A stretch of DNA of 61,088 nucleotides from assembly GCA_016210565.1 (NCBI GenBank), contig JACQUA010000039.1:1-61088 (forward strand), written 5' to 3'. Shown one piece after another: positions 43,405 through 51,493 of the stretch. This stretch comes from Chloroflexota bacterium (lineage in GTDB: Bacteria; Chloroflexota; Dehalococcoidia; JACQUA01). The notes beneath the pieces were generated by a model. That model did not search any database. It saw only the letters and a program-made list of their open reading frames with translations, and was not told the DNA's origin. Made by a program: the position numbers and the translations under genes. Position 1 is the first letter of the stretch; each line of letters begins with the position of its first letter.

Positions 43405-43745
43405 CCCAGCCCCGGTACCGCAGGCCACCGTGCCTGCGAGACCGCGAATTGTGGCAAGCGCCGTAGCGCCGAACCCGCGTGTTCGCCCGCCGGTACCGCA
43501 GGCCGCCGTGCCTGCGAGACTTCGAGATATGACAGAGCCGCAAATAACCGGCAACACACGATGGCTTGACCCGGTGGCACATGCAACGTGGCCGTACGGC
43601 GGCCGATCAAGGCACGTCGATTTTAACACCATGCACCCGCCCGGGGAAGGCGGGTTTAACTCGACATTCGGCCTATTCCCGACGCCGCTCCGTCACTAAT
43701 CCGGCCCGCGCAGGCACGGTGGCCTGCGGTACTGGCGGCGCTTCG
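43405..43745. repeat. Repeat-filled convergent gap LUD / rtcA
   Basis: 341 bases without a gene. Two forward palindromes (43414-43440 and 43492-43518) and one reverse (43707-43733) all use the variant stem CGCAGGC/GCCTGCG, so both arms have changed together relative to CACAGGC/GCCTGTG. A GTAGCGCCGAACCCGCGTG fragment lies at about 43462-43480, and a TCATTCG tract ends the gap. Confidence 0.85.
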
Positions 43746-44807
43746 TCATTCGTCATTTCCCCTCTCTGTCTCGTACCCCATCCCCTCGACCTCGACCACC
43801 ATGTCCGGGCCAACCCTCGTCCTGACTCCCAGCACCTTCTGCACCAGCCAGAGATTGGTCTCCACGTGCTCGGTCAGCCTCGGGATGCGGTACCGGCTGA
43901 CGCCCCTCGCCAGGGCGGCGAAGATGATGAGCTGGTCGGCCAGGAAACGGTCCACCGTCGCCCCGGTGGCCAGGTCTTCGATGAGCCTCCCGGCCACGCT
44001 CCGGCCGATATTCTCCGATGTCCGCCGCAGCGCGCCCGCCCCATCGGCCCCGATGATGCACCCCGTGTCCGTCCGGGCAAAGACCGCCAGGGCCGCCCCG
44101 GCCTGCACGGCGGCGCTGTCATACACAGGCTTTATCGAGGCGCTGTGGCCGGCCGCGGCCAGCGCCCGCTGGCATTCGGCGGCCATCCGGTCGCTCACCT
44201 TCCTCTCCTGGAGATGCGACGAGAGAGACATGCCATCTATGCTGGTGATGTTGCCCTGCTCCGTAAGCTGCAAAGGCTTCAGGCCACCGCCCACCGGCTT
44301 GACCCTCAACTCGATGATGCCCCCTCCCCTGGGCAAGTAGCCCGGACGGACCATCTCCAGCTCCGCCTGCCCACCCATTCCGCGGAGGGCCGGCAGCAGA
44401 ACATGCTGCATGTGGAAGGCCGAAGGGGCGAAGTCCTGGAAAAGCCCGCCCGAAATCCGGCAGGTGAGAGGGCTCTCCGCGAAGCAGGCGATGGGCAGCA
44501 GGCTGTACGCCAGCATGGTGGTGGAGCCCGAGGTCCCGATGTCCCACTGAAAATGGCCGCCGGAAATGCGGGACCCCGGACGGAAGACAATGCGGCTGGC
44601 GTCCACCTTCGCCCCTTCGAGCTCGCCGCCGCAGACGTCAGCCACGGCCCTGACCGCCGCCAGGTGCTGCGGCCTGAGGCCGGGCTTGTCCCTTCTGGCC
44701 CGGATATTGGTTAGCTCCAGCTCCTGTCCGAGCAGCGCCGCCAGGCTGACCGCGTAGCGGACAATCGTGCCGCTGCCCGACTTCTGCCCGCCGTCAACGT
44801 GGATCAT
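43746..44807 (-). CDS. rtcA: RNA 3'-terminal phosphate cyclase
   Basis: A 353-residue RtcA (PF01137/PF05189), which uses ATP to convert an RNA 3'-phosphate to a 2',3'-cyclic phosphate. The N-terminal VDGGQKSGSGTIVRYAVSLAALLG, the DIGTSGSTTMLAYSLLP block and the RPGYLPRGGGIIEL loop are family signatures. His314 in TEHVETNLW is at the place of the nucleophilic His (309 in E. coli RtcA). The ATG at 44807, after GAGGGG, is preferred to one 39 bases upstream. No rtcB is nearby. It borders the HEPN/MNT and restriction genes, which makes an RNA-repair role during defence possible (inference). Confidence 0.93.
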   Translation of the reverse strand: MIHVDGGQKSGSGTIVRYAVSLAALLGQELELTNIRARRDKPGLRPQHLAAVRAVADVCGGELEGAKVDASRIVFRPGSRISGGHFQWDIGTSGSTTMLAYSLLPIACFAESPLTCRISGGLFQDFAPSAFHMQHVLLPALRGMGGQAELEMVRPGYLPRGGGIIELRVKPVGGGLKPLQLTEQGNITSIDGMSLSSHLQERKVSDRMAAECQRALAAAGHSASIKPVYDSAAVQAGAALAVFARTDTGCIIGADGAGALRRTSENIGRSVAGRLIEDLATGATVDRFLADQLIIFAALARGVSRYRIPRLTEHVETNLWLVQKVLGVRTRVGPDMVVEVEGMGYETERGNDE

Positions 44808-44840
44808 GCCAGTCCCCTCGCCAGGCTGCCGCTTTCCATT

Positions 44841-44873
44841 TTGCACAATTGCCTACCACGCGTGTGATAAAAT
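44841..44873 (+). promoter_or_regulatory. Possible promoter of the unknown gene
   Basis: TTGCAC (44841-44846), 18 bases, then TGATAA within TGATAAAAT (44865-44873), about 17 bases before the start codon at 44891. It lies in the short divergent gap with rtcA. Confidence 0.4.
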
Positions 44874-44890
44874 ATCATCGAGGTTGCCCC

Positions 44891-45619
44891 ATGGACAAAG
44901 AGGCGATAACGATAGATGAATTAACGATAGAACGAACACCCAGAGAGTTACTCAATTGGGTGGAGTCGAAGATAGAATCCGCTGACGAGGAGACCATTAG
45001 ACTACGTCAAGGTCTGGCAAAGCAGCTTGTTGAAGAGGTCTATCCCTTGGCTATCTTTGCCTTCAAGAAGTATGGCGAAACCCAATCGGTACATGTCAAG
45101 CCGGTCATTGGAAACCAGAACTTCGATGCCATACTAACTGACAATTCCTGTTCTCCCGCTTTGGTTAGCTATGTCGAAGTCACTCAGGCCCATGAAGGAG
45201 AAGCAGAGTACCTTCGAGATGTCCATCTTCAGGAACATGGTTACGTACCCGGCACCCGTACAGTCAAGAAGGAAGGCACAAAGGAGACCGGGCTTCGAGT
45301 TTCGCCGCAGGCCGAAGCCGTGTCGGTTGATTCAGTTGCTGAAAGCGAGATGCAGAAGATTGTGAGCGCCATTGGGCGAAAAGAAGGTAAAGACTACCCT
45401 GCCAATACCTGTCTGGTCGTCAAGTTTGATGATGGGTATATGTTTCGCCGCGCCATGGACCATAGAACGATTGACCGTTTCATGCACGAAGAGCTTGTAG
45501 GCCGTGACCTGCGCTTCAATGCGATTTATCTTGTGGGCAAATTCAAGAAAGTCTTTCGGCAGTACACTCTTGTTCGCGATGCTGGAAAGATTACTGGCGT
45601 CGAACTCGCTCGGCCCTAG
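44891..45619 (+). CDS. Unknown protein, possible PD-(D/E)XK-like fold
   Basis: A 242-residue protein I do not recognise. The ATG at 44891 has GAGG seven bases upstream. The N-terminal part is helical and acidic (ELLNWVESKIESADEETIRLRQ). The middle, NFDAILTDN followed by SYVEVTQAHEG, has the spacing of a nuclease D...E-x-K motif, but the Lys position is Thr. The rest is mixed, with many charged residues and no membrane segment or signal. The gene is visibly more AT-rich than its neighbours, consistent with transfer. It lies between rtcA and the HEPN/MNT pair, at the edge of the restriction locus, so a defence role is possible but unproved. Confidence 0.7.
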   Translation: MDKEAITIDELTIERTPRELLNWVESKIESADEETIRLRQGLAKQLVEEVYPLAIFAFKKYGETQSVHVKPVIGNQNFDAILTDNSCSPALVSYVEVTQAHEGEAEYLRDVHLQEHGYVPGTRTVKKEGTKETGLRVSPQAEAVSVDSVAESEMQKIVSAIGRKEGKDYPANTCLVVKFDDGYMFRRAMDHRTIDRFMHEELVGRDLRFNAIYLVGKFKKVFRQYTLVRDAGKITGVELARP

Positions 45620-45905
45620 GCCCAGGATGCTCATTTCAAGAACCATCCTATTCCGTTCTGTGAGTGTTGTCGTGCCGGAATAACCTCCTTCTTTTCAAAA
45701 TACTAATAATGACGAAATCCGAATAACGAATCAATGCTCAAAACTCGGATGTTCAAACGAGGTTCGTCATTGGTCATCCGACTTTGATTCCTCATTAGTG
45801 ATTCGCAATTCGTAATCTTTTCTTTCCATTTTACGCAAGACTTCGTCATGCAGGGCCTCACCCAGGCTGGCCGGGACCTGGAGTGGAAACGACGCCGGGG
45901 AAAGA
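45620..45905. other. Gap with TCATTCG-type repeats
   Basis: No gene recognised in 286 bases. AT-rich, with AATGACGAAATCCG near 45707 and GGTTCGTCATTGGTCATCCG near 45762, and further ATTCGCAATTCGTAAT at about 45801. These are decayed copies of the TCATTCG family. Confidence 0.5.
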
Positions 45906-46244
45906 TCACCCGTATATTACCTGACCCTCCGACTTTGCGGCATTCACAACCAGGGAATGTCCCCGGTTCCACTCCAGGTCGGAGTAGTACATCAAATCAA
46001 AGGGCCTTCCGAGCCTCCTCACCATGTCCCTTCCTATGCCAGTTGTCAGTTCGGCTCTATCGAATATGCTCTTATTCCTGAAATCTCTGGAAACAACGAG
46101 AACATCAATGTCGCTATCTCTTCGCTGCCGTCCTCTGGCAAACGAGCCGAAGACGACTATCCTGTCAGCCCTGATTCCCCTTGCCCCGAGAAGTTCCTTC
46201 AGGACCTTTGCCAATCTTGATGTTTCACTTTCTCTTTCAGACAT
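45906..46244 (-). CDS. MNT-type nucleotidyltransferase (antitoxin)
   Basis: A 112-residue minimal nucleotidyltransferase (PF01909). The motif G-S-x10-D-x-D is present in VVFGSFARGRQRRDSDIDVLVVS (about residues 31-53). In MNT/HEPN pairs this protein neutralises the HEPN partner, in several studied cases by adding AMP to it. Its start overlaps the end of the HEPN gene by 46 bases, so the two are translationally coupled, toxin gene first. The third carboxylate of the catalytic set could be the Asp of RPFDLMYYSD. Confidence 0.9.
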   Translation of the reverse strand: MSERESETSRLAKVLKELLGARGIRADRIVVFGSFARGRQRRDSDIDVLVVSRDFRNKSIFDRAELTTGIGRDMVRRLGRPFDLMYYSDLEWNRGHSLVVNAAKSEGQVIYG

Positions 46245-46609
46245 CGCAGTAATTCCTTCGTCCGTTTGAGGACGTTCTTTGTCGGTTCGGGCGTATACTC
46301 CTTCAGGAGTCTCTTCAGCTCGTCCGGGTACCGGGCCGGCACGCTCACCGTATTCAAATTGTCCATGAAGTCACGCAAATCTTCCGACAGTTCAATTCCG
46401 ATTGCCTCTGCAAAATAGTTCAAGTTATGAATCTTTGGCGGGTCCTTCTGGAATTTCTTCGCGTACAGTCCCTTCAACGCTTTTTCAATGGCCAGGTGGC
46501 ACATGAAAACGGCATTGATGTACCGCCTCGCCTTCAGCATCGCTTCGGCGGTTTTCAAATCATATTCAGCTTGTTTGAACCACTCCTCCGGAGGTTTGAA
46601 AGCGCTCAT
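46199..46609 (-). CDS. HEPN domain protein (toxin)
   Basis: A 136-residue HEPN protein (PF05168). EEWFKQAEYDLKTAEAMLKARRYINAVFMCHLAIEKALKGLYAKK is the typical first half, including the A-E-K-A-L-K block. The ATG at 46609 starts just before this domain; the longer frame is not supported. A textbook R-x4-6-H RNase motif is not obvious (the nearest is R-x8-H), so ribonuclease activity may be weak or use other residues. It forms a toxin-antitoxin pair with the downstream MNT gene. Confidence 0.88.
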   Translation of the reverse strand: MSAFKPPEEWFKQAEYDLKTAEAMLKARRYINAVFMCHLAIEKALKGLYAKKFQKDPPKIHNLNYFAEAIGIELSEDLRDFMDNLNTVSVPARYPDELKRLLKEYTPEPTKNVLKRTKELLRCLKEKVKHQDWQRS

Positions 46610-46988
46610 ACTGAGACCATCTCGTCGATACAAAACCGCCCGTCCCCCTTGACGGTGATATTCCACATTCGACGGGCAGGCCAGCAAAGCATTCCTTATG
46701 ATAGGATAGAAAGCAGGACAGAGTCAATCACTGTTTTTGGGAACGGGGGCCAGGGACTGCTCCTTGCAGCCCGGCTGGTGGGGCGTTACAATGGGGCAAG
46801 CCGCCGGAAGAGTCATGTTCACTCACTTTTCTGAACCACAAGATTTCACCGGATGGACGCCAGATTGGGATAAAGAATGGCTATGTGAAGGTTCACAAGA
46901 AGCATCTTGTGAAAATCTTGTGCTAATCTCGTGGTTTATTGTTCGGTTTGCTTGTGGGCAATCCGTCACCTTCCCACCAGGAGGACCT
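46610..46988. other. Divergent gap HEPN / mod
   Basis: No gene; the long in-frame extension of mod through here is not supported. A hairpin CACAAGA-AGCA-TCTTGTG lies at 46894-46911, and the surrounding ACCACAAGATTTCACC ... AATCTCGTGGTTT tract resembles the CACGAGATT stretch at 5972-5995. AGGAGG precedes the mod start. Confidence 0.5.
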
Positions 46989-49943
46989 ATGAACGGGCGA
47001 AAAAGAAACGATACCCCTGACAGCGATCAGGTGGTGGATTACCGGCACAAAAACGTCACCCGGCTGAATATCCCGCCGGCGGGGCTGGCGGCGCGGGGCC
47101 AGCTCCTCAAAGAGAGACATCTCAAATTCGCCTACAATCCCCACCTGGCGCCGGCGCTCCGCTTCGATGCCACCGGCAAGGCTGACGTTATCGAAAAGCT
47201 CATCGAAAAGGCCGGAAGAGAGAAGCTGACGCCGGAGGAGCTGGCCATCCTTCAAGAAGCCTTCCGCAACCACGAGCCGTGGCTGGAATGGGCGGGGAAG
47301 CGGGAGCAGCAGTGGTGCGTGGCCGATCCGGTGGCCCTGAACATCCACGAGCGTATTTCGACCCAGGCCATCCTGCGCACGGCCCGGCGGCAGGACGTCC
47401 AGCGGAGCCTGTTCGCCGACCCGGAACAGGAATACCGCGAGGCGGTGCAGTTCTACAAGCACCCCATGGACTGGACCAACCGCATGATATTGGGCGATTC
47501 GCTCGCCGTGATGGCCTCCCTGGCCCGCCGCGAGGCGCTGGCGGGCAAGGTGCAGATGATCTACATGGACCCGCCCTACGGAATAAAGTACTCCAGCAAC
47601 TTCCAGCCGGAGGTGGGCCGCCGCGACGTGAAGGACAGGGACGAAGACCTCACCCGCCAGCCGGAAATGGTCAAGGCCTACCGCGACACCTGGACCCTCG
47701 GCGTCCATTCCTACCTGTCCTATCTCCGTGACCGTCTGCTGCTGTGCAAGGAACTGCTCTCCGATACGGGAAGTATCTTTGTGCAAATAAGTGACGAGAA
47801 CCTGCACCGTGTCCGTGCCCTCCTGGACGAGACGTTCGGACAAGGAAACTTCATCAACGTGGTGGTGGTCGTGAAGAGAAGTCCGCAGCCGGATGATTTC
47901 CTGTCATCGGTAACGGACTATCTTCTTTGGTATGGGAAGAACCGTGAAAAGGCTAGGTTCACAAACATCTTCAGGGCGAGGGATATATCTGATTCAAACG
48001 AATTCACAACAAGCGACCTTACATCCTCTCACCATTATCAATCACCGGACTTTATCTTCGAGGGGGTTACGTACACTCCGCGGCAACGATATTGGTCTAC
48101 AAGCCCTACTGGCCTCACGCGCCTTGTCGGCTCGGGAAGAATTGTGCCTTCCGGGAACACGCTCCGGTACAAGAGGTACGGCAAGGATTTTCCGGCAATG
48201 CTCATGGGTAACAGTTGGTCAGACGTTGCCTTGTCGAATTTCGGTGACGAGAAGCTCTATTCCGTTCAAACCGCAACCAAGGTTATCGAGCGCTGCCTTC
48301 TCATGACCACCGACCCCGGCGACCTGGTGCTGGACCCGACCTGCGGGTCGGGTACCACGGCTTACGTGGCGGAGCAGTGGGGACGGCGGTGGATCACGAT
48401 TGACGTCAGCCGGGTGGCCCTGGCCATCGCCCGCCAGCGTTTGCTCACCGCCAAATTCGATTACTACCGGCTGCGTCCCACCAGCGCCGAAGATGTCCAG
48501 CGCAACCCGGACGGCCCCTGGCTGGCCGACCCGGCGGGGCAGATTCAGGGTACCTGCACCTTCGACTGCAAGACCGTCCCGCATATCACCCTGAAAAGCA
48601 TCGCCCAGAACCAGGCGCTGGACCCCATCTTCGAGAAATGGACGCCGGTCCTGGCCGGGAAGCTGGCCGAGTTGAACAAGTCCCTGACGCAGGATGTCAC
48701 CAAAGAGCTCCGCTTCAAGCTGCTGGGCAAACTGGAAGACAAGATGAAGCGGGAAGGCAAGAAGGCCATCACCGACGCCGATCAGCGCCGCTGGAAACTG
48801 CCCGAAACGGATTGGAAGGAATGGGAAGTCCCCTTCGATCCCGACCCGGATTGGCCGCAGGCGCTCCAGCAGGCGCTGACTGACTACCGTAAGGCCTGGC
48901 GGCGGAAGATGGACGAGGTCAACGGCTGCATCGCGGCCCGGGCTGACCGGGAGGAGCTGGTGGACCAGCCCTTCGTCGAAAAGGGCAAGGTCCGCGTTTC
49001 CGGCCCGTTCACCATGGAAGGAGTCATCCCCGCCGAGGAGAGCATTGACACCGGGGAGGAAGAAGAGTCGCCCATCGCCGGCGCGCCCGAACAACTGGAG
49101 ACCTTCGGCGAGGGCGAAGGGTCCATGCGGACCGAGGCGCAGAACGCCGAAGCCTACCTGGACCGCATGATACGGCTGCTGCGACAGGACGGCGTCCGCT
49201 TCCCGGGCAACCGCGTCATGAAGTTCACCACCCTGGAAGCGATGGCTGACGGGTCCATGCTCCATGCCAGCGGCGCCTGGCCCAATGGTGAAGGGGAGAG
49301 AAAAGTGGCCGTGATCTTCGGCCCGCAGTACGGTCCCCTGACCACGCGGATTGTCGAGGAAGGCATCCGCAACGCCGCCCGGAGAGGGTTTGACGACCTT
49401 GTCTTCGCCGCCTTCAGCTTCGATGGTGAAGCGCAGGTGACCATCCATGAAGTCCAGGACCCGCACGTCAAGCTTCACATGGCGCAAATACGGCCGGACG
49501 TGAACATGGGCGACCTCCTGAAAACCACGGTTGCCAGCCAGCTTTTTACCGTATCCGGGTCGCCGCGGACACGTGTGGAGCAGGACAAAGACGGGCAATA
49601 CATTGTGGACATGGAGGGCGTGGACATTTACGACCCGCTAAGCAACTCCACCCGGCCGACCGGCGCCGGAAAGGTGGCCGCCTGGTTCCTGGACAGCGAC
49701 TACGACGGGCGCTGCTTCTGCATCTGCCAGGCCTTCTTCCCCGATAAGAGCGCCTGGGAAAAACTCGGCAAGGCCCTGGGCGGCAAGCTGGACGAAGACG
49801 CCTTTGCCAGATTATCCGGAACCGTCTCCCTCCCATTCCGGGAAGGCGCCCACCAGCGCATCGCTATCAAAGTCATCGACCCCCGCGGCAACGAAGTCCT
49901 GCGGGTGCACAGGCTAGACCAGGGGTACATGACGAAACCCTGA
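46989..49943 (+). CDS. mod: Type III-like DNA methyltransferase (Mod)
   Basis: A 984-residue DNA methyltransferase (N6_N4_Mtase, PF01555). DPPY lies at residues 194-197 and DPTCGSGTT at 449-457, so the catalytic motif precedes the AdoMet motif: the beta class typical of Mod proteins. Between them lies the target-recognition region, and DNA from about 47830 to 48290 is much AT-richer than both sides (25-27 G+C per 60 bases in lines 47941 and 48001, against 41 in line 48361). A long C-terminal part ends with IKVIDPRGNEVLRVHRLDQGY. ATG at 46989 follows GGAGG. It modifies the site cut by Res (51946-55017). It is longer than classic Mod (about 650 residues). Confidence 0.93.
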   Translation: MNGRKRNDTPDSDQVVDYRHKNVTRLNIPPAGLAARGQLLKERHLKFAYNPHLAPALRFDATGKADVIEKLIEKAGREKLTPEELAILQEAFRNHEPWLEWAGKREQQWCVADPVALNIHERISTQAILRTARRQDVQRSLFADPEQEYREAVQFYKHPMDWTNRMILGDSLAVMASLARREALAGKVQMIYMDPPYGIKYSSNFQPEVGRRDVKDRDEDLTRQPEMVKAYRDTWTLGVHSYLSYLRDRLLLCKELLSDTGSIFVQISDENLHRVRALLDETFGQGNFINVVVVVKRSPQPDDFLSSVTDYLLWYGKNREKARFTNIFRARDISDSNEFTTSDLTSSHHYQSPDFIFEGVTYTPRQRYWSTSPTGLTRLVGSGRIVPSGNTLRYKRYGKDFPAMLMGNSWSDVALSNFGDEKLYSVQTATKVIERCLLMTTDPGDLVLDPTCGSGTTAYVAEQWGRRWITIDVSRVALAIARQRLLTAKFDYYRLRPTSAEDVQRNPDGPWLADPAGQIQGTCTFDCKTVPHITLKSIAQNQALDPIFEKWTPVLAGKLAELNKSLTQDVTKELRFKLLGKLEDKMKREGKKAITDADQRRWKLPETDWKEWEVPFDPDPDWPQALQQALTDYRKAWRRKMDEVNGCIAARADREELVDQPFVEKGKVRVSGPFTMEGVIPAEESIDTGEEEESPIAGAPEQLETFGEGEGSMRTEAQNAEAYLDRMIRLLRQDGVRFPGNRVMKFTTLEAMADGSMLHASGAWPNGEGERKVAVIFGPQYGPLTTRIVEEGIRNAARRGFDDLVFAAFSFDGEAQVTIHEVQDPHVKLHMAQIRPDVNMGDLLKTTVASQLFTVSGSPRTRVEQDKDGQYIVDMEGVDIYDPLSNSTRPTGAGKVAAWFLDSDYDGRCFCICQAFFPDKSAWEKLGKALGGKLDEDAFARLSGTVSLPFREGAHQRIAIKVIDPRGNEVLRVHRLDQGYMTKP

Positions 49944-50023
49944 TCCGGACAAGCCGGAGTTTCCAAGTACCAAATTCCAAGTTGCAGAGAAGGAGAAATC
50001 ATCTTTCCAGCCTCTAGGCAGTT

Positions 50024-50043
50024 TGCTAACATTTATGTTAACA
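50024..50043 (+). promoter_or_regulatory. Operator dyad of toxin-antitoxin module 1
   Basis: TGCTAAC-ATTTAT-GTTAACA, ending two bases before the toxin ATG. The same dyad with the same spacing to the ATG is found at 51089-51108. It is a likely site for antitoxin autoregulation. Confidence 0.6.
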
Positions 50044-50045
50044 TT

Positions 50046-50432
50046 ATGAGACTCAGGTTAGAGTACCGCGGAAACAAGTTTGACATCTATGCCATTGTCC
50101 TTGATAACGGCGACTGCCCGGCCGTCGCCTTTAAGGACCGCTTGAAGCAAGAGCACTTCGCGTCGTATGGGTCGCTCGTGCACACGATGAAGGAGCACGC
50201 GGATTCGGGACCGATACTGAATATAACCCGGTCCAGGGCCATCAAGGGTCGGAGCAACTTGTTTGAGTTCAAGTCAAAGCGAGGGGATAGGATGCTCTAC
50301 TTCTATCTTAGCGGCAGAAGAACCGTGCTGACTCATGGCTTTCACAAGGGCGATCCTGAAAAGGCGGAGTACGAAAAGGCGGAGAAGATGAGAGCCCAAT
50401 TTACGATGGAGCATAAAGATGGAGAACGATAA
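50046..50432 (+). CDS. HigB/RelE-like toxin 1 (Gp49 family)
   Basis: A 128-residue protein of the phage Gp49/HigB type within the RelE fold (PF05973). The family end is clear: NLFEFKSKRGDRMLYFYLSG followed by VLTHGFHKG and a KAEYEKAEKM helix. RelE-fold toxins cleave mRNA at the ribosome. Its end overlaps the antitoxin gene by 14 bases. Starting two bases after the operator, it may be expressed from a nearly leaderless transcript. The module lies 102 bases after mod, on the same strand, within the restriction locus. Confidence 0.85.
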   Translation: MRLRLEYRGNKFDIYAIVLDNGDCPAVAFKDRLKQEHFASYGSLVHTMKEHADSGPILNITRSRAIKGRSNLFEFKSKRGDRMLYFYLSGRRTVLTHGFHKGDPEKAEYEKAEKMRAQFTMEHKDGER

Positions 50433-50829
50433 TCTGGAATTGAGCCTGGAACGAGATATCCGTGAACTGGAGAAGCACCCCGATTTCATTGCGGAGGGGC
50501 TGGCAATTGGGGTCATCGAGGAAATGCTGAGGATATTGCAGGAACGGGGACTGAGCCGGTCCTGGCTGGCCAAACAAATGGGCGTTTCCCGGTCCTCGGT
50601 CTCGCGGATGATGAATGCGCCACCCAACATGACCCTCCTTACTATAGCCAGGATTGCCCTGGCACTGGGGACAACGCCCGATGTCTCTCTGAATGCGAAA
50701 ACCCCCAGTTCTGGTCCCATCGAACGGATAGCTGCTAGCGTCGCTGAGCCTCCCGCGGAATACGCGGAATACAAAGAAAAGGCGACGGCGAAAAAGGGTC
50801 GCCGCAGAGCCCCGGAGAAACCGGACTGA
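50419..50829 (+). CDS. HigA-like XRE antitoxin 1
   Basis: A 136-residue helix-turn-helix antitoxin. The HTH (LSRSWLAKQMGVSRSSVSRMMN) lies at about residues 45-66, preceded by an acidic helical part with FIAEGLAIGVIEEMLRIL. The Ala/Lys/Arg-rich C-terminus (KATAKKGRRRAPEKPD) is basic and probably disordered. It overlaps the toxin gene, as usual for HigBA (toxin first). It is the likely binder of the TGnTAAC dyads. It is similar to the second antitoxin through FIAEGLA, the HTH and PNMTLLTI. Confidence 0.88.
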   Translation: MENDNLELSLERDIRELEKHPDFIAEGLAIGVIEEMLRILQERGLSRSWLAKQMGVSRSSVSRMMNAPPNMTLLTIARIALALGTTPDVSLNAKTPSSGPIERIAASVAEPPAEYAEYKEKATAKKGRRRAPEKPD

Positions 50830-50984
50830 TGGCGTGTTCTTTGCTTCTCTCAGTCTCGTCGGTGAAACAATCCCAAATCAATGCATGCACAGGGCAGGGC
50901 GTAGTCCATGCCCCCGACTAGATTGGATCGGGGGCAGTAGTCCTTCTTCAATGTATGCGATCCGTTAAGGTCTGGCCAAGTAAC

Positions 50985-51050
50985 GCCGTCAAAGTCATCG
51001 ACCCTCGCGGCGCCGAGGTCCTCCGCGTGCACCGGCTGGACGAAGGCTAC
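50985..51050 (+). pseudogene. Remnant of the 3' end of a second mod gene
   Basis: AVKVIDPRGAEVLRVHRLDEGY (22 codons) is almost the same as the last part of the intact Mod, AIKVIDPRGNEVLRVHRLDQGY, with many silent differences at the DNA level (for example GTCCTCCGCGTGCACCGG against GTCCTGCGGGTGCACAGG). It is followed by the second operator and toxin, just as the intact mod end is followed by the first. It shows that a second, now mostly deleted, mod copy once lay here. Confidence 0.85.
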
Positions 51051-51080
51051 TCCCCGCCCGGGGACCCGCCTCACGCGGCA

Positions 51081-51109
51081 TTGACATTTGTTAACTTATA
51101 TGTTAACAT
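51081..51109 (+). promoter_or_regulatory. Promoter and operator of toxin-antitoxin module 2
   Basis: TTGACA (51081-51086), 17 bases, TAACAT (51104-51109). The dyad TGTTAAC-TTATAT-GTTAACA (51089-51108) covers the spacer and most of the -10 box. The ATG follows at 51111, so the transcript would have almost no leader. Confidence 0.6.
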
Positions 51110-51110
51110 C

Positions 51111-51493
51111 ATGAAGCTGATACTGTTCCATCAAGGCCGCAAGTTCGCTGTGTGGGCCATTACTCTCAATGACGGTACATGTCCCGCCTTTGAGTTCCTG
51201 GAGAACCTGCGACGGAACAACCCTGCGTCCCATAAAAACATAGTCGCCACTGTAACCAGGCACGCTGACACGGGCCAGATCATGAATGAGAGAAAGTCAA
51301 GAGCGATCGAGGGTCGCCGCGGGCTGTTCGAGTTCAAGTCCAGACAAGGGACCGGCTTCTTTATTTCTATCTGCCAGGCTGGAAAACAGCTCTCACCCAC
51401 GGGTTCCACAAAGGCGCGCCCCCAAAGGCTGAGTACGACAGGGCGCAAGCGATTAGAAACCAGTATCTAAAGGAGGTCACAAATGGTCGATGA
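51111..51493 (+). pseudogene. HigB-like toxin 2, frameshifted
   Basis: The first 80 or so codons match toxin 1 (for example RRGLFEFKSRQG against RSNLFEFKSKRG). After about 51351-51356 the homology continues one frame over: LLYFYLPGWKTALTHGFHKG and KAEYDRAQAIRNQYL, ending at a stop at 51491-51493. One base is missing relative to module 1. As written, the frame instead runs on to 51470 with an unrelated tail. The repaired gene would overlap the antitoxin start by 11 bases, as in module 1. It could be an inactivated toxin or a sequencing error. Confidence 0.8.

Noticed and set aside
43746..44807. RtcA as part of an rtcBA operon
   Set aside because: No rtcB or rtcR-like gene is found in the window.
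46737..46988. 84-codon N-terminal extension of mod
   Set aside because: The ATG at 46989 has GGAGG at good distance; the upstream part includes a hairpin and repeat-like sequence.
48219..49598. 459-codon open frame antisense to mod
   Set aside because: It is a shadow of the GC-rich mod frame: no ribosome site, no recognisable domain, Arg/Gly/Pro-biased composition.
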